A DNA stretch of 64,000 nt, from contig CM023540.1 of assembly GCA_013350335.1 (NCBI GenBank), forward strand, positions 21,989,175 through 22,053,174, written 5' to 3'. Shown piece after piece: positions 1 through 13,092 of the stretch. The position numbers and the translations under genes are program-made. This stretch comes from Chimonanthus salicifolius (Eukaryota > Streptophyta > Magnoliopsida > Laurales > Calycanthaceae). Within the stretch, counting starts at the first letter, position 1. Each line of letters begins with the position of its first letter. The notes under the pieces were generated by a model, which worked only from the letters and a program-made list of their open reading frames with translations, was not told the origin of the DNA and did not search any database.

Positions 1-220
1 TACATCTGGATGATGAAAGATTTTTCAAAATCTGAAGGGTAAAATTATAATTTCACTTTAAAATTTGAAAAAATAATGTCTTTTAAAAGAAAAGTTGAGT
101 ACCTAAATTTCATTTTTCCTTAGGTTCAAACTATGTTGAACTTAGGATGCGAATTTTAAAACTATATATTACTTATATATGACCGACCATGTTGTCCCAA
201 GTCCCAACTTTCAAAGCAAC

Positions 221-3200
221 TGTCACGCCCCGAACCCAGATGTGGGCCCGGAACGCGACTAAATTTTTTTTTTTTTTAAAACAATAAACTCTAATCACCC
301 ATCGTCATAACTAGGCTAGATTTTCAAGTTTACCAAAACCCGATCCTAGAAAATGTCACACGTGCTTTTCACACATGGACTCAAACATATACCATATGTC
401 CCATATACAACCCATATCATACAACGAATATTTTTATCCATCAGCGTTACGCAGGAAAACATAGTGGATATAATGTATACGACATTAAAACTTACAGACA
501 TAAGTTTCTTATGCCACATGAGGCATATTTATTACAAATACTCAAACATATTTAAGCAAACAAATGGTTTCCACGTGCGGAAAACCTTAGGAACTTCTAA
601 GTTCCGACTTTCAACGAGGCACCACTGGTCCCTCCAATCCTTCATCTGGTTCAGATCCTGCATTGTAAGGGACGTGAGCAACAGCCCAGTGGGGAGAACT
701 CACCATAAAATCCAATGACTGTAATGCAACAATGCATAAGCAATGCATGTCATATAAAAGCATTTTATATCCCATTTTCACCCTAGGATCATCTTCTAAG
801 GTTTTTTCTCACATTGTATTGTTAACACTGGGGTCAGTCCCCAGTCATGTTACAACACCGGGGTCAGCCCGCATTTAAAGTTCCAAACAGAACCAATATT
901 AATTCCTCCACAGAAATAATATAGCAACTTGCAAGTGCATAAGGTCTCCACGACCCAGTCTACTAGCCCATCCAACACCAACGGTTGATGGCGGTCGACC
1001 ACAGCCTACTAACACGTCCAACCCAACGGTTCGCAAACGATGTTCGGCTAATCTCAGCAATTATAGCCCAACGGCAAATATCAAACTTTACAAAGTTATT
1101 ATCTTCCACAGATTTAACTTATAAACATAATTATCACATGCAAATGTCAAATGCATGATAATGCATGATTTCCAGTGCCCTCCTTACACAGGGACTTATT
1201 CTGAGAGACCACCATATTTCAGCCTTACCATTCGGTGTATCAAATACCAGTACAAGAAATCAATAAAATAATCAATATCACACAACATATAAAACTGGAT
1301 TTAATAACACGAATGCCTTCACCCAGTTTTTACCCGACAATTCCCAGACACTCAATGGGTCCATACTGCGTTAGAGACTACAAGTCCTCGACTCCCCGAC
1401 ACCATTTTAACGCCTACATTCTAAACAGTTAGAACATTTACATCCCTTACATGTAGGCAGTGTCAGGTCTCGTATTCTGGACCTATATAGTCTTTTCCAT
1501 TTTTAACTAACCATGGGTCCCATTTCAGTCTGGTGTTAGTGGGTTTAACATATAACACAATACAAGTGTTGGTTCGAGTCTCCTCACCTTCTCCGGTTGA
1601 GTTTTTCACAGAAAATCTGTAAAATAGAGTAAAATGTATAAATTTTCCATTTGTCAGTATATACACATAATAATTTCCCAAACTCCGTGCTATTTTTCCA
1701 GAAAACATGATATGTGTAGTGAGTCACCTAGGCTCTTTCTACTCCTTTAAATTATGTTAGAAAGTAAGTTGTCAGCTATTCAAAACATTACAATAAAATG
1801 TAAAATGTAAAGTACTCAGTGCCTTCTCTCGTATTGTCTTCTGGAGAAAGGACCATGGAGACGTATTGTGAGAGGCCCAGAGGGTACAGAGACAGTAAGG
1901 TAAATAAAAGTACTCAGTGCCCTATCCTCGTATTGTCTTCTGGAAGAAGGACGTATTGAGAATATGGCCCAGAGGGTACAGAGATAGTAAAATAAATAAA
2001 AGTACTCAGTGCCCTATCCTCGTATTGTCTTCTGGAAGAAGGACGTATTGAGAATATGGCCCAGAGGATACAGTACAGGAATTTAAACACACAAGGCGGA
2101 AAAATAAACACACAATAGTCAGCTGGGGTTAATCTTTTCCCCGATTTTACTTAGGGTCAAAAATTATATTTTGAACGTAGAATAATACGAATCTTGAGGG
2201 TAAAATTTAAATTTTAAGAGGAAATCTATTTTTCCTCCATTTAAAAAAAATCTCATTTTTTTGAACCCCAATACTAAGCTATTTTACTCTTAATTTGCTA
2301 TGGAGTTAATAAAAATAAAAATAGAATTATTTCGATACCTTGGGTGTAAAATTCTGTATAAGATTGACTAAATTTGAAAACCCTTAAACCAATTCAGGAA
2401 ACCCGAACGTTCGGCTGCTACTGGTATGGCCAAAGCAAGAGAAAGAAGAGGAAAATAGGAGAGAGGGTGCTTGTTGTTTTTGAAAGAGGGAGAGGGAGCA
2501 AAACGGCAGAAGAGTTTTTTTTTTTTTTTTTCTTTACTTTCTGGTTTCCTCGCCGATTACACCTATTTATAGGCAACCGTATGCATTTTTTTAATCATAC
2601 AGGTTGCCTAAGCTATTCGTAGGTTTATAAGTTTTTTAATAACTATGCATTTAATGTTTTATATATTAATATTATTATTACAACTACCGCACAGTGACAT
2701 AGGCAATTGGCGGTGTTGTATTCTTCCAGCACAACTAAAAGCTACATCCGTAGCTTTGAAACCTATCTTTCGTTTGGTTTCTGATATTATTTTATAATAT
2801 AATATTAGTTTATTCTTTTTACTATTTACATCTATGTCCTTTCTTTTATCGGGGTATTTCAGGGTCTCACTAAATTGATACAATTGGTTCAGTAGGTCAG
2901 GTATTAAAAACTGAGCATGGTATTAAAATTTGGAGTGAAATCTATCTCAAAAACCCAGTGTTTTCGCTAAAAATCACCGTTTTAACAAAATCTCCTAATC
3001 TCCAAGATTTTTTTTGAAAGTATCCAACCTTATAGTTTGATAGAGTAAATTTGTCTGATAAAAATATTCTAAAGTTTCAAAGGGTTTTGAAGTCAAAAAC
3101 CACATTTTCTAAGTGAAAGAATATTCAACGGTCCATATTTCATGGCTTAAAACAAATATCAAAAACCAACTATTTTAGAGTGTAAAGAAATAAACAGCTT

Positions 3201-3649
3201 AGTTATAATACAGATTGAGTACTGACTCTCTCTATATATTTTTAGGACTTCCTCTACCCTGTCAAATTGGGGTTTTATCACTTTAAAACTTAGGGGTAAA
3301 ATAAATTAGGGAAATTATAGCGAGATTGGCATGTCATTAGGTCCGGAATTTAAAAATAATGCATAATCTAAAATTTGAAGTTCAAACTAAGTCAAATGAC
3401 TGATTTTATACAGCAGCTAAGGTTTAAGCCTAAAATAATATTATTATTATATTCGTAACCCACCCATATATCTTTGAAACTTAATTAGAAGAGTTATCGG
3501 ATTCGGATCAAGTCAAACTTAGATCCGTTGAAAAACTTATTTGATACACTTTACGATTAGAGGAAAATATTTCATAATTAACGGATAAAAATTATTTAAT
3601 TAATCATAATTAATCATAATTAATTCCTAAATTGGACTGGGGTATTACA
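221..3649. mobile_element. Solo LTR (about 3.43 kb) with 5-bp target-site duplication
   Basis: The segment begins TGTCACGCCCC and ends GGGGTATTACA, the TG...CA termini of a plant LTR; the ends are imperfect inverted repeats of each other (8 of 11). It is flanked by the perfect direct repeat GCAAC at 216-220 and 3650-3654. No gag-pol coding, primer-binding site or second LTR lies inside, so it is read as a solo LTR left by LTR-LTR recombination. The length fits long-LTR Ty3/gypsy elements, but the superfamily is an inference and the orientation is not determined. The short open frames inside it are not credible genes. Confidence 0.8.
1811..2074. repeat. Tandem repeat inside the solo LTR, 3 units of 92-98 bp
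   Basis: Units start at 1811, 1909 and 2001, each beginning AGTACTCAGTGCC and containing TCTTCTGGA and GGCCCAGAGG. Units 2 and 3 are almost identical; unit 1 carries small indels. Internal tandem repeats are common in long plant LTRs. Confidence 0.85.
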
Positions 3650-3654
3650 GCAAC

Positions 3655-5224
3655 ACATATCTAAAATTTGTGTTGTAGAAATTAAATATATAGTTAACAG
3701 GGTAATGTGTCTCATTATATTGAATTTTAAATTTGAACTGCTTTAGAATAAGTGATTGACGTTAAGTCATTATTTACCAACTAATCAAATACATTGGAGA
3801 CGGTTCCGCTCAAATTTTGATGTATGTAAAATTGATGGTTTGATTTTAAATTTCAATTCTAATAATATTTCACCATTTTATATTTGATATACTAGAACCC
3901 ATTACTCCACTACATTCTATTTAAAATCAAAATTTATAATTTTAACTAAAGAAAAAGTATGTTAATTTGAGATTTGTCAAAAATTGTTGGTTGCATGAGG
4001 GCAAGGCAGTTAGATTTCAATTGGAGATATTAAGCAAGCAGAATTGATTTGTACACCGATACTTTCTCTCAACGAAAAATCGATATTCTCATAGGATTTT
4101 TTTTTTCTATTTTACCCTCTTTTACTTTTTGGGCATATTCACCGTATTTCTATTAAAAAAAAAATAGAATTTATAGATTTTGTGTTCTATGAATATTATT
4201 ATTTTTAGTTTGTTATGATAAAGAGTTTCCATAATAACTCATAAATAAATTATTTCTATTATTAGATATGAGAGAGTGCATGTTATAATATGCTTGTACA
4301 TAATTCTTGATTATGAAGGTGATGGTTATAATGGTCATATTTATCAAAATAATAACTATAATAACAATTATATATACATTATGTACTTTTTCAACTTATA
4401 TTTTATTTAAAATGATAATATTATGTAATATGGAGTACAATTAGTTTATAGAAGGGAATTCGACAGACGCGATAAAATGGGATAAGAGGAAGAAGTGGCT
4501 CTGTGAAAGTCGATGACAGTGGTGAGGGAAATTAGGAACTTATGCTCAGGCATAGATGTGCCCTTCTATCATGTTATGTGTACAGGTGTCTAACTTCTTT
4601 GTGAAAATGGGAGTAACTTTAGCTCTTGGTGGCGTGTTTTATTTGTGATCACTTTAAGCGAGTAAGTCTCATCATAATTCTATTTATCGAGTGTTTTTGT
4701 TATGTTTATATCTTACTTGATGGGGGTGCTTCTTTCTTTATTCTCTTTGTTTTAGGTCTCTTAGACTCCTATGTTTACTTATTTCTCTTTTTAATTTAGA
4801 AAATTTCTTTATCCATTACCAACCAAAAAAAAAGGGAACATACCTCAATCTAATTTAGAACTTCATAAATTAATTTGTATTAAGTTGGTTTTTTGATCAG
4901 GCAATATGTAAGCATGTAACATGGGTTGAGTTTGGTCACGAGTGAAGTAATAGATTATAAATATTATGTTTAGTTAGGTTGAACTATCAATTGGGTCTTT
5001 AGTGATGAATTAGTTTATAGGTTTAGTAAAGTTGACCATGAGATAAGATTTAGATTAGTTGAGTCCTAAATTAAATAATGGATCCAATTAAATGGAACAT
5101 AGGTCATAGGTCAGGTCACATATCTATGAGTTGAATTATATATATTTTTTTAATTCTATAAATCGTGAAATTACTTTCTAAATTTTTTCTTAAGAAATTT
5201 TCTACATTTCTTATTTTCTTTTAG

Positions 5225-5263
<39 letters not shown>

Positions 5264-6239
5264 AATATATTCCTCGAGTCTGTGTTAAAGAAAAAGTACC
5301 TGAGTGAGGCTTATTTGTGTGGTAAAGAAAGGTGACAGAGTAGAAAAGCACGACAGCTTTCTGTGCAAGCGGTGGAAAGTTCGCGGTAGAGGGTAAAGTG
5401 GGTTGGTACGTTTGTCCCTCCTGTTCTGATCCGAATCTGAATTAAATAAATGGGCTAAACTGTTAAAACGTTTTTATTTAACGGTTCAGCTGGCGCTTTT
5501 ATTTAAAGTTGTCGAGACTCACGAGACTTTTAGATTTATTTATCTTTATTTATAAATTAAAATTTTAATTATAAAATTAAAATAGAACTTAAATTTTTTT
5601 ATTTCACAAATAAATTTAAACTCGTTCGATTTTAACAGTCAAAATCATTATATAATATTTTCTTAAAAATATTTGTCAACTTTGACTATTATGATCAAGT
5701 GACTAAAAATTAATTTTTACACTGAAATTATAATGGATGATAGATATTTAAGTATATTTTCAATCTCTACTATTTTATTTTTAATTTTTATAAAATACTT
5801 ATAAAAAAACAGTATCTAATACAAAATTTTATCTGATACATTGGAATTTTATTTTATTCTTTGCCTTCTGATTTTCACATGCAACTCGCATGATCAAATA
5901 AGTTGGATTTGTGGACGTCTGAACCAAGCTATAAAAATTTCTACGAGAGCCAATGACGAGAAGCATGTTTTCGTTGACCTCTGTTCTTCATTTTAAGTAG
6001 GAAATTAATAAGAATATTAATATTTTTAACAATAAAAGGATATTAGTATACCTTTCTACTTAAAGTTATTAGATTTGTTCTGAAATCTGTTCTAGTTTAG
6101 GCTCTGAAATAAAATGTTTCAGTGTTCTGACTGTCTCAGTATTTTATTTATGAAAATATGGCATAAAATTTTTAAAAAGTAAAAGTATATAATAAAATAT
6201 GAAGATAATAATACAAATATATAAATATATTGAAATTAA
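3655..6239. other. AT-rich intergenic DNA without a gene
   Basis: No open frame or splice-compatible coding is seen. It contains a (TA)n microsatellite at 5227-5258, a degenerate stretch rich in GGGTTGAG/GGTCA words at 4920-5120, and an isolated sequence near 4040 resembling one end of the GGGAATTGATT inverted-repeat family found further right. Confidence 0.6.
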
Positions 6240-7302
6240 GGGTAACAATCTTTACACGGCACTTTTGTGTAACCAAACATGAGAATCAGTGGATTTCCCA
6301 CTTTACACTTCACCTCTTTCATACAGATAACTTCAAAATGAATTACTGGTAAGCCAATCACTCGTGGAGCCGGGTTCATTCATCAACTGTGGATTTTTCG
6401 ATCGAGTTTTCAAACAAGGCCGTTTCTCGACCCATTTCTACAAACAAGGTATCAAAATTCATCTACTCTGAAATTTATGAACTCTGGGATTGATTTTAAG
6501 TGAAAATAGTATAATTTTTTACTTAAAAATCATACCCAAAGAATTTAAGAAAAATGGTTTTACCTCTTAATTCTTGAATACAATTTTTCAAGCTCAAAAT
6601 TATATCATTTTCACTTAAAATCAGTCATGGAGTTCATAAAATTCAAAGTAGATGAATTTTGATATTTTTTTGTAGAATCGTTTGAAAATCCAAGCCAAAT
6701 GCGGGAAAAACCCACGGTTGGCTCGCCATTTTGGAGTGTTACCGGCGAGCCGATCACTCCAAAACAGCGAGCCGGGTTCATTCATCAATTGTAGGTTTTT
6801 CGCTCGGGTTTTCAAACGAGGTTGTTTTTTAACCGATTTCTACAAACAAGGTATCAAAATTCATGTACTTTGAAATTTATGAACTTCGGGGCTGATTTTA
6901 AGTGGAAAGGGTATAGTTTTGGGCTTAAAAATTGTATCCAAAGAATTTAAGAAGAATGGTCTTCTCTTTTAATTCTTTGGGTACGATATTTGAAGTCCAA
7001 AATTATACCATTTTCACTTAAAATCAATCACGGAGTTCATAAAATTTAGAGTAGATGAATTTTGATACTTTTTTTTGATAAAAAATTAGTCGAGAAACGG
7101 CCTCGTTTGAAATCCGAACAAAAAACCCATAGTTGATGAACGAACAAGAACGGCTCGCTATGTTAGAATGATCGGCTCAACGGTAAGTACTATTTTTCAC
7201 ATTTTTATAAGTTATCCGTAAGGCGATGGTGGAGGGTTAAGTGAGAAATCCACTCGTTTCCGTGTCTAGTTACACAAAAATTCCGTGTGAGAATCGCTAC
7301 CC
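6240..7302. mobile_element. Non-autonomous TIR element (GGGTA family), 1.06 kb, with duplicated internal inverted repeats
   Basis: The left end (GGGTAACAATC, then TTTTGTGTAAC and GTGGATTTC) matches the reverse complement of the right end (GGGTAGCGATT, then TTTTGTGTAAC and GTGGATTTC) over roughly 75 bp. Inside are two successive hairpin modules, about 6360-6690 and 6765-7140. Each has arms containing TCAAAATTCAT and TTTTAAGTG, and the modules resemble each other. AT-rich flanks share AAATTA, but a clean target duplication cannot be fixed, so the superfamily is open. No coding capacity; the short frames at 6621-6873 are palindrome artefacts. Confidence 0.75.
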
Positions 7303-9737
7303 TAAATTAATTATTTTTATCATTTTATACTAATCTACTCAAATAAAAGTATATATTATCATAAATAACTACTTATATTTGTAATATTAATTCATAATAG
7401 TGTATTATTAAATACTAATTCTAAGAACATTTAATTTAGTTTTGGATGGTTTTTAATCCAACACTGAGCTTAATTTAGCATGGATTTAAATTAGGGGCCA
7501 TTAAAGTTCACCAGAATAGATAAATGTGGGAAGAAAAGATTTATTCCCATGAGTCCATATAAATTGTGGCTTCCCGCCTGCATGGTCAGTTGCCTTAGAT
7601 GTGTATTTTTTCTAAATTAATTTTTATTAGGGCTGATATTTCAGCGATACTATTCTTTCTCTCTTTTTTTTTTTTTAAATATCAGTCATTTTTTATTTTT
7701 TCTGAATTAAAGAAAAACTGAAAGAAGGCTTGTTTTTGAAAAATAAAATAAAAAATATCAATCGATATTTGATCAATATCAGCTGCGCCCACAAATGAAT
7801 CATTTTTTTTTAAAAAATAGTAATATTTAATGATATTATCCATATTACTTATGTATAACCCATCCTTATCGTAGCAGTTGAGATATCTCGATTTAAAGAA
7901 TTCGAAATTATTAACCTCGTTATAACTAAGAGAACGTTAAGTTGATAGACAAGGAGTTTTTCTTGTTTGGAAGTTGTGAGTGAGTGAAGGCGCCAGGAAA
8001 GTGGCTCGTGAAACTCTTAGGACTGTGGCCCAAAATATACCTCTTCTCGTGACAATGTGACATCATAGGATCCACGTGACACTGAGAATGGGCCCATAAC
8101 CATCGAGCACAGAATCATTTATTGAAGCTCTTCCAATTTTCAAGATCTAATTAAATGAACCGGTGCAGCCGTACAGGTACAGGTACGTTACAACCCTTAT
8201 CTAATTCATGTGAATTGACCCGAAGTCGTGCAATTATTTTATGTAACGCAGGATACAATTTGCATCGGCAACTATATATAGACATCTGAATTTTTTTTTG
8301 ACTAGCTATTAGTTTTTAAAATTATGAGTAAAATTATTTTTTTGTCCTTTTATTTAAAAGTGCAGTATCTATCGAACAAAATATTCGATTTTTTCATTCG
8401 GATGATACACGTACAGATTTTTATTGGTGATTGTATTAGTGGAAAATAGGATTTTTCAAAAAATCTCCCTTTGAATCAGATTTAAAGAGTCGATACGCAA
8501 CGTATCAATTGATATGAAATCTAAACAGATACAATGAAACGGTTGATACATTGCATTGCATATCGAATGGGATCATTGTGCCCGAGATGGTACCCGTTGT
8601 AGTGAGAACCGACTGTAACAAGCATCTTATTGGTTGCAATTAAAGAAACAAGTGGGCCCATTGGGAGACTTGTTGACTAAGTGGGTTTGAGACTTTGAGC
8701 ACCGTTTTCAACCACTTTGAACTCGATTTTAAGCCATTTTTGGTCCATAGATCTCTACCGTCCAAAGTTGATTTAAATGTTAGATCTTTCATTCATGCAA
8801 GCCTTTTACGTGATTTTTGAAGAAAAAATTCATTTATCAAGGTATTACTTGCAAACACCTCATTTTTTTTTCTTATTTGTGATTTATGAAATTTAAAAAT
8901 ATATTAAAGGTTCAATATTTCATGAAGTTTGAGTTATTGTTGGATAATGAAATTCATGGAAAATGTGTGGAAATTTTGGTGACATAAACCTTTTTTGGTT
9001 TTTTTTTTTTTTTGAAAAGACGTGGTTTTTATTGAGGATTTTAGGCCGAATTACAGATTTCAAGATTGGTGCTTTCAGGTTTTAACGTGAATGAGAAATG
9101 CAATAAAACTAACACACCCACAACTCTAATTCGGTTCAAATTTGGATTAAATGTCAAAGAACTTTCCCATGAAATAATTTGACTGTGAAATTAAAATTTA
9201 ATCAAACATTCAATCGGTGTAAGACATGAATAAAATTTCACCATGTAATTAATTAATCTCTAAATTAAATTAAATTCGAAAGGTACTTACTTAAACAAGA
9301 CTCACCACACTAGGGACGTCTAATCAAGCTTCAATCAATAACTTTAATAAAATTCTGATGTACCAATCATAGGCCAAAACACTGAGAATTTTTAAGCTCT
9401 TATTTTTAATAAGAAAAAAAGAATTAAAATAACTAAATAATAAAATACCAAATTTTGAATGAGTCGGAGTCTGTCTCAGGTGTTTGAGTCATCCCCAGTC
9501 TCCTCTCTCTTATTCTTAACTTTCTTTCTAATTTCTTTCTCATTCTCAGATTTGCATGGTGACCTTCTTATCTTTATCAACTTAAAATCAGCAACGATTG
9601 CGCTGCCCAATCTGACCGATTGAGCCTGTTGAAATAGTATGTGGTTATGATTTCTTTTTTTTTTTTAAATTGTTTATAAAAAGATATCACAGTATTACAA
9701 ATAAATTTCTAGATAAAATATATAGAAATGACAAGGG
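7303..9737. other. Intergenic DNA without a gene
   Basis: AT-rich with homopolymer T and A runs (7668-7678, 9000-9014, 9653-9666). A degenerate stretch around 8460-8600 is rich in GATAC/GTATC words. No coding, RNA gene or clear terminal repeats were recognised. Confidence 0.55.
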
Positions 9738-9745
9738 GCGAGGCC

Positions 9746-11156
9746 CAGGGGTCAAAAATTCGGCCGATACTGTGCGTATCGGCCGAATTATATCGGTTTT
9801 TCGACGACCGATTTATATCGGCCGATACGTATAGTATCGGCCGTACAAAAAAAAATTCGGCCGATATGACCGAATTTCCGACCGATAATTCGGTCATGAT
9901 ATCGGCCGAATTTTATTAATTCGGTTGTTTGGTTTTTTTTTAAAAAAAAAAGCTTTTTTTTTTAGAATATCGGACTGGAAAGAATGGAAAGAGAAAAAAT
10001 AAAATATGGAGAAAAGATTGAAGAAAAAAATCGCTATAGCTTACCTTTCTCTTCTTTTTCTTCTTCATTGATCGGACAAATACAGAGAGCGGCGGTGGTT
10101 AGGGTTTAGCAGAGAGAGGGAAACAGAAGGGAAAGAGAAGAAGGGTATAAAAAAGGAGCATTAGGGTTCCTAAGTGGACAAGTTACTCACGTGAGCTTAA
10201 TAAAAAGCTCACGTGTGTAACCAATATTTTTTAAAAAAATTACTTTTAAAAGGAAAGTAATAAAATTTTATTTTAAATAGAAAGTAAAAATTATAATATT
10301 TTCTTTTATTTATCTTATTGTAATAATTTAATATTATATTTACCATCTAATATTTTTAGGGTATCCATTCATAGTGATTAAATAATAAAATCTCCTTTAA
10401 AACTTTAAAGTTATTTTTTAAGCACTATGTATTTTCAAAATTTCTCAAAATGAATATCCGGACTAATTACGATAATCTGATAAAAATACTTTAAGACTTA
10501 AAGGTCTTTTGACACTCTTAAATATTTAAAATACAGTATTTTACAAATAAGAGTATCCCTAGGGTATGCCGAAAACACACTTAGAAGTGTCAAAAGACCT
10601 TAAAGTCTTAAAGTATATTTATCAGGTTATTGTAATTAGTCCGGATATTCAATTTGAGAAATTTTGAAAATACACGATGCTTAAAAAATAATGTGCATAG
10701 TGTATTAAATAATAAAATCTCCTTTAAAACTTTAAAGTTATTTTTTAAGCACTGTGTATTTTCAAAATTTTTCAAATTGAATATCCGGACTAATTACGAT
10801 AACCTGATAAAAATGATTTAAGACTTAAAGGTCTTTTGACTTTCCTAAATGTATTTTCGGCACACCCTAGGGATACCCTTATTTGTAAAATACTGTGTTT
10901 TCAGCATACCCTACGGATATCCTAACTTAAAATAACACTCATTGACTAAGAAAATAAATTATAAAATTATTTCTACAAATTTTCCTCATTTATATCCTTT
11001 TCCTTATAATTTTCACAATTTTATTACTATTTATATAATTTCCCGCTATCGTAACTTCAAAAATATATTAGAAGATCTAAATGTCCGATATTTTATGAAA
11101 AAATTACATATTCAATAAGCTCATAATTTTCTGCGTTTACTGTAATTTTTTTGGAA

Positions 11157-11188
<32 letters not shown>

Positions 11189-11294
11189 CGGGGAGGAGAG
11201 AGAAAAAGTTCGGCCGATATATCGGCCGAACCGATATATCGGCCGATATGAAAAATCGGCCGGGATATCGGCCCGGCCGATTTTTTTACCCCTG
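9746..11294. mobile_element. hAT-like non-autonomous element, 1.55 kb, perfect 8-bp TSD
   Basis: Ends are CAGGGGTC...ACCCCTG, the short CAGGGGT-type terminal inverted repeat usual for hAT elements, flanked by the perfect 8-bp duplication GCGAGGCC at 9738-9745 and 11295-11302. Both subterminal regions (about 9758-9912 and 11208-11282) are packed with the palindrome core CGGCCG in contexts like ATCGGCCGAT, at least six on the left and five on the right, the layout expected of transposase-binding repeats. No transposase coding is present. The interior holds a foldback repeat (10378-10930) and a short promoter/exon-like stretch near 10045-10170. The insertion lies in a GC-rich repeat with GGCC-rich words. 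Confidence 0.85.
10378..10930. repeat. Foldback repeat nested in the hAT-like element
   Basis: A forward arm (about 10378-10545) with AACTTTAAAGTTATTTTTT and GGACTAATTACGATAA is followed by its inverted copy (about 10590-10690) and then a second forward copy (about 10704-10850). The same arm sequence forms the separate foldback at 22859-23480, so this is a family rather than a local hairpin. Confidence 0.75.
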
Positions 11295-11302
11295 GCGAGG
11301 CC

Positions 11303-12681
11303 TGAGCTGAACTTATATTGCAAGAAGCCCAAGCCCAATTTTGAAAATGGAAGCCTGAGGCCCGGCCCTGAGCCCATGCTAAGTATTTTGATAGGTCGTG
11401 TAAGATAGTGTGTTTCATGTGATGATTATAAAAATTATATAGATGGATAGATTATTATAGGATCTATTATACTGTAAAAAATGGACCCTATTGAATGATA
11501 TTAACTTTTATTTTTAAGATTAAAAATATATTATTAAATAAATATTTTAACTTATCATAATTAATCCAATGGTGAAGATACACTAATTGAAAACTATTGA
11601 AGGATATATCTAAGTTTTGAAAAGAAAAAAATAATTTTAACAGACCATATTCAACAAAAAGTGGATCCCACATGAAGCCCTTGTGCTTGAGCGTGAAAAA
11701 CACCCTAAGCCCGTTTGGTAGTTTCTCCCCATAGTAATTTTTATTATTTTGGCCAGTTTCATCTCGTTAGTTGTTACAGTAAATTGCACAAATCCAATAT
11801 GGAAAAAAAAGTTGTCACATTCGATTATAAATACAAATCTCAAGTAGCTAGGTATTTCGATTTTTTCGAGCCCTCCTCAACACAAAAAATGACACTCCCT
11901 TTAGTTTTGTATCTAACGTGTGCGGATTGAGAGGTTTACACATGCCTCAAGGATTAGTCAGATGGGACGCGTGCAAAATTCAGGTAGAATGCTTGAGTAA
12001 CTTGGTTAAGATAATCTGTACGAAGAACTTGATTTCATCCATTTTATCAACTTTGAAGTTTTTCGACGTATGGATCATACTGCAGAATGACAGTCTGTTT
12101 CGTGAGATTTTGAATCAGAGGTTCACCAACACATATTAGTCCAAGTATTAGCTCATTTTCAGTGAAATTAGAATTCCCTGGAATTTGAGGCTTTCCACAT
12201 TTGCAGAACCTTTGGTGCTTTGGATTTTGGATTAGGAGAGACTTTCAGGCAAATCTGAATAGCAGGTGGTTCCCCTTCAGATGATTCTCCTCTTTGGTCA
12301 TGCCCTAAAATGGCACCACTGATACATGTGCCATACTTTATGCCATGAAAATGTGGTGGCCCTCAATCTTAATTGTGAGTTGTATGACAAAACTTAGCTA
12401 CCACAGAAATTAATGTGTAGATAAGAATTAAATTTGATGATGGTGATGATGATCTAATTATAATTGAGGATATTAGGGGCTTTCTATATATGTTTATTTT
12501 AAAGTTTGATCATTTATAGGTTAAGTTTTCCAAATTTTGATACTTTTAAGTTATTTTTGAATTTCTAAACTTTTGTAATCTTTAAAATCATGTCTTTATA
12601 AATTAGATCTAGATAATTTTGGTATCCTTTGTATTTAAATAAGGATTCTTTCACCGGATGATATTCCACAGTTGCTTATCA
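11303..12681. other. Intergenic DNA without a recognisable gene
   Basis: Begins with GGCC/AGCCC-rich repeat sequence (11303-11390), then AT-rich DNA. Several 65-75 codon open frames at 11488-12139 overlap one another on both strands and resemble no protein known to me. Nothing further is supported. Confidence 0.5.
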
Positions 12682-13092
12682 TTTGTATGGATATTATCCA
12701 CTTTGCGAGTCCATACTATTGGACAAGTCCGTTTCTGACGTGGGAATAGTGATCACCTATCATAGTAGTTTGTCAGTACCTCACACTCGTTCACACATAG
12801 TTTCCATCATAATTCCCCATCTAGAAACTAGAGTCGTCCTCAGCTTTGATACCATTTTTAACGACATGCACCTCATTTGTATGGATATTATCCACTATGC
12901 TAGTCCATATAACGCACACTTTTATCTTCTTCAAGTTTTCTTTTAAAAATGGCGTTCATACAATAAAGCGTAAGCATCTTACTTATGAACCTTATATTGG
13001 AGAAGTCCATTTTCAATGTGGAACTAATGATCACTTATTATGGTAGCTTGCAAGTGTCTCGCACTTGCTCACATATAACGTCCATCATAAAT
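12682..13092. repeat. Degenerate direct repeat, two units, transposon-like
   Basis: The word TTTGTATGGATATTATCCAC occurs at about 12684 and 12877. A second block containing TGATCAC, TCGCACTTGCTCAC or CACACTCGTTCAC, and TCCATCAT follows in each unit (to about 12810 and 13087). The first unit lacks roughly 100 bp present in the second. The intervening TTTGATACCATTTTTAACGA resembles a very common plant interspersed repeat. No coding. Confidence 0.5.

Noticed and set aside
353..718. 121-codon plus-strand frame near the left end
   Set aside because: Inside the solo LTR, composition not protein-like, no homology recognised.
11093..11418. Several overlapping 80-94 codon frames
   Set aside because: Artefacts of palindromic CGGCCG repeats and homopolymers in the right end of the hAT-like element.
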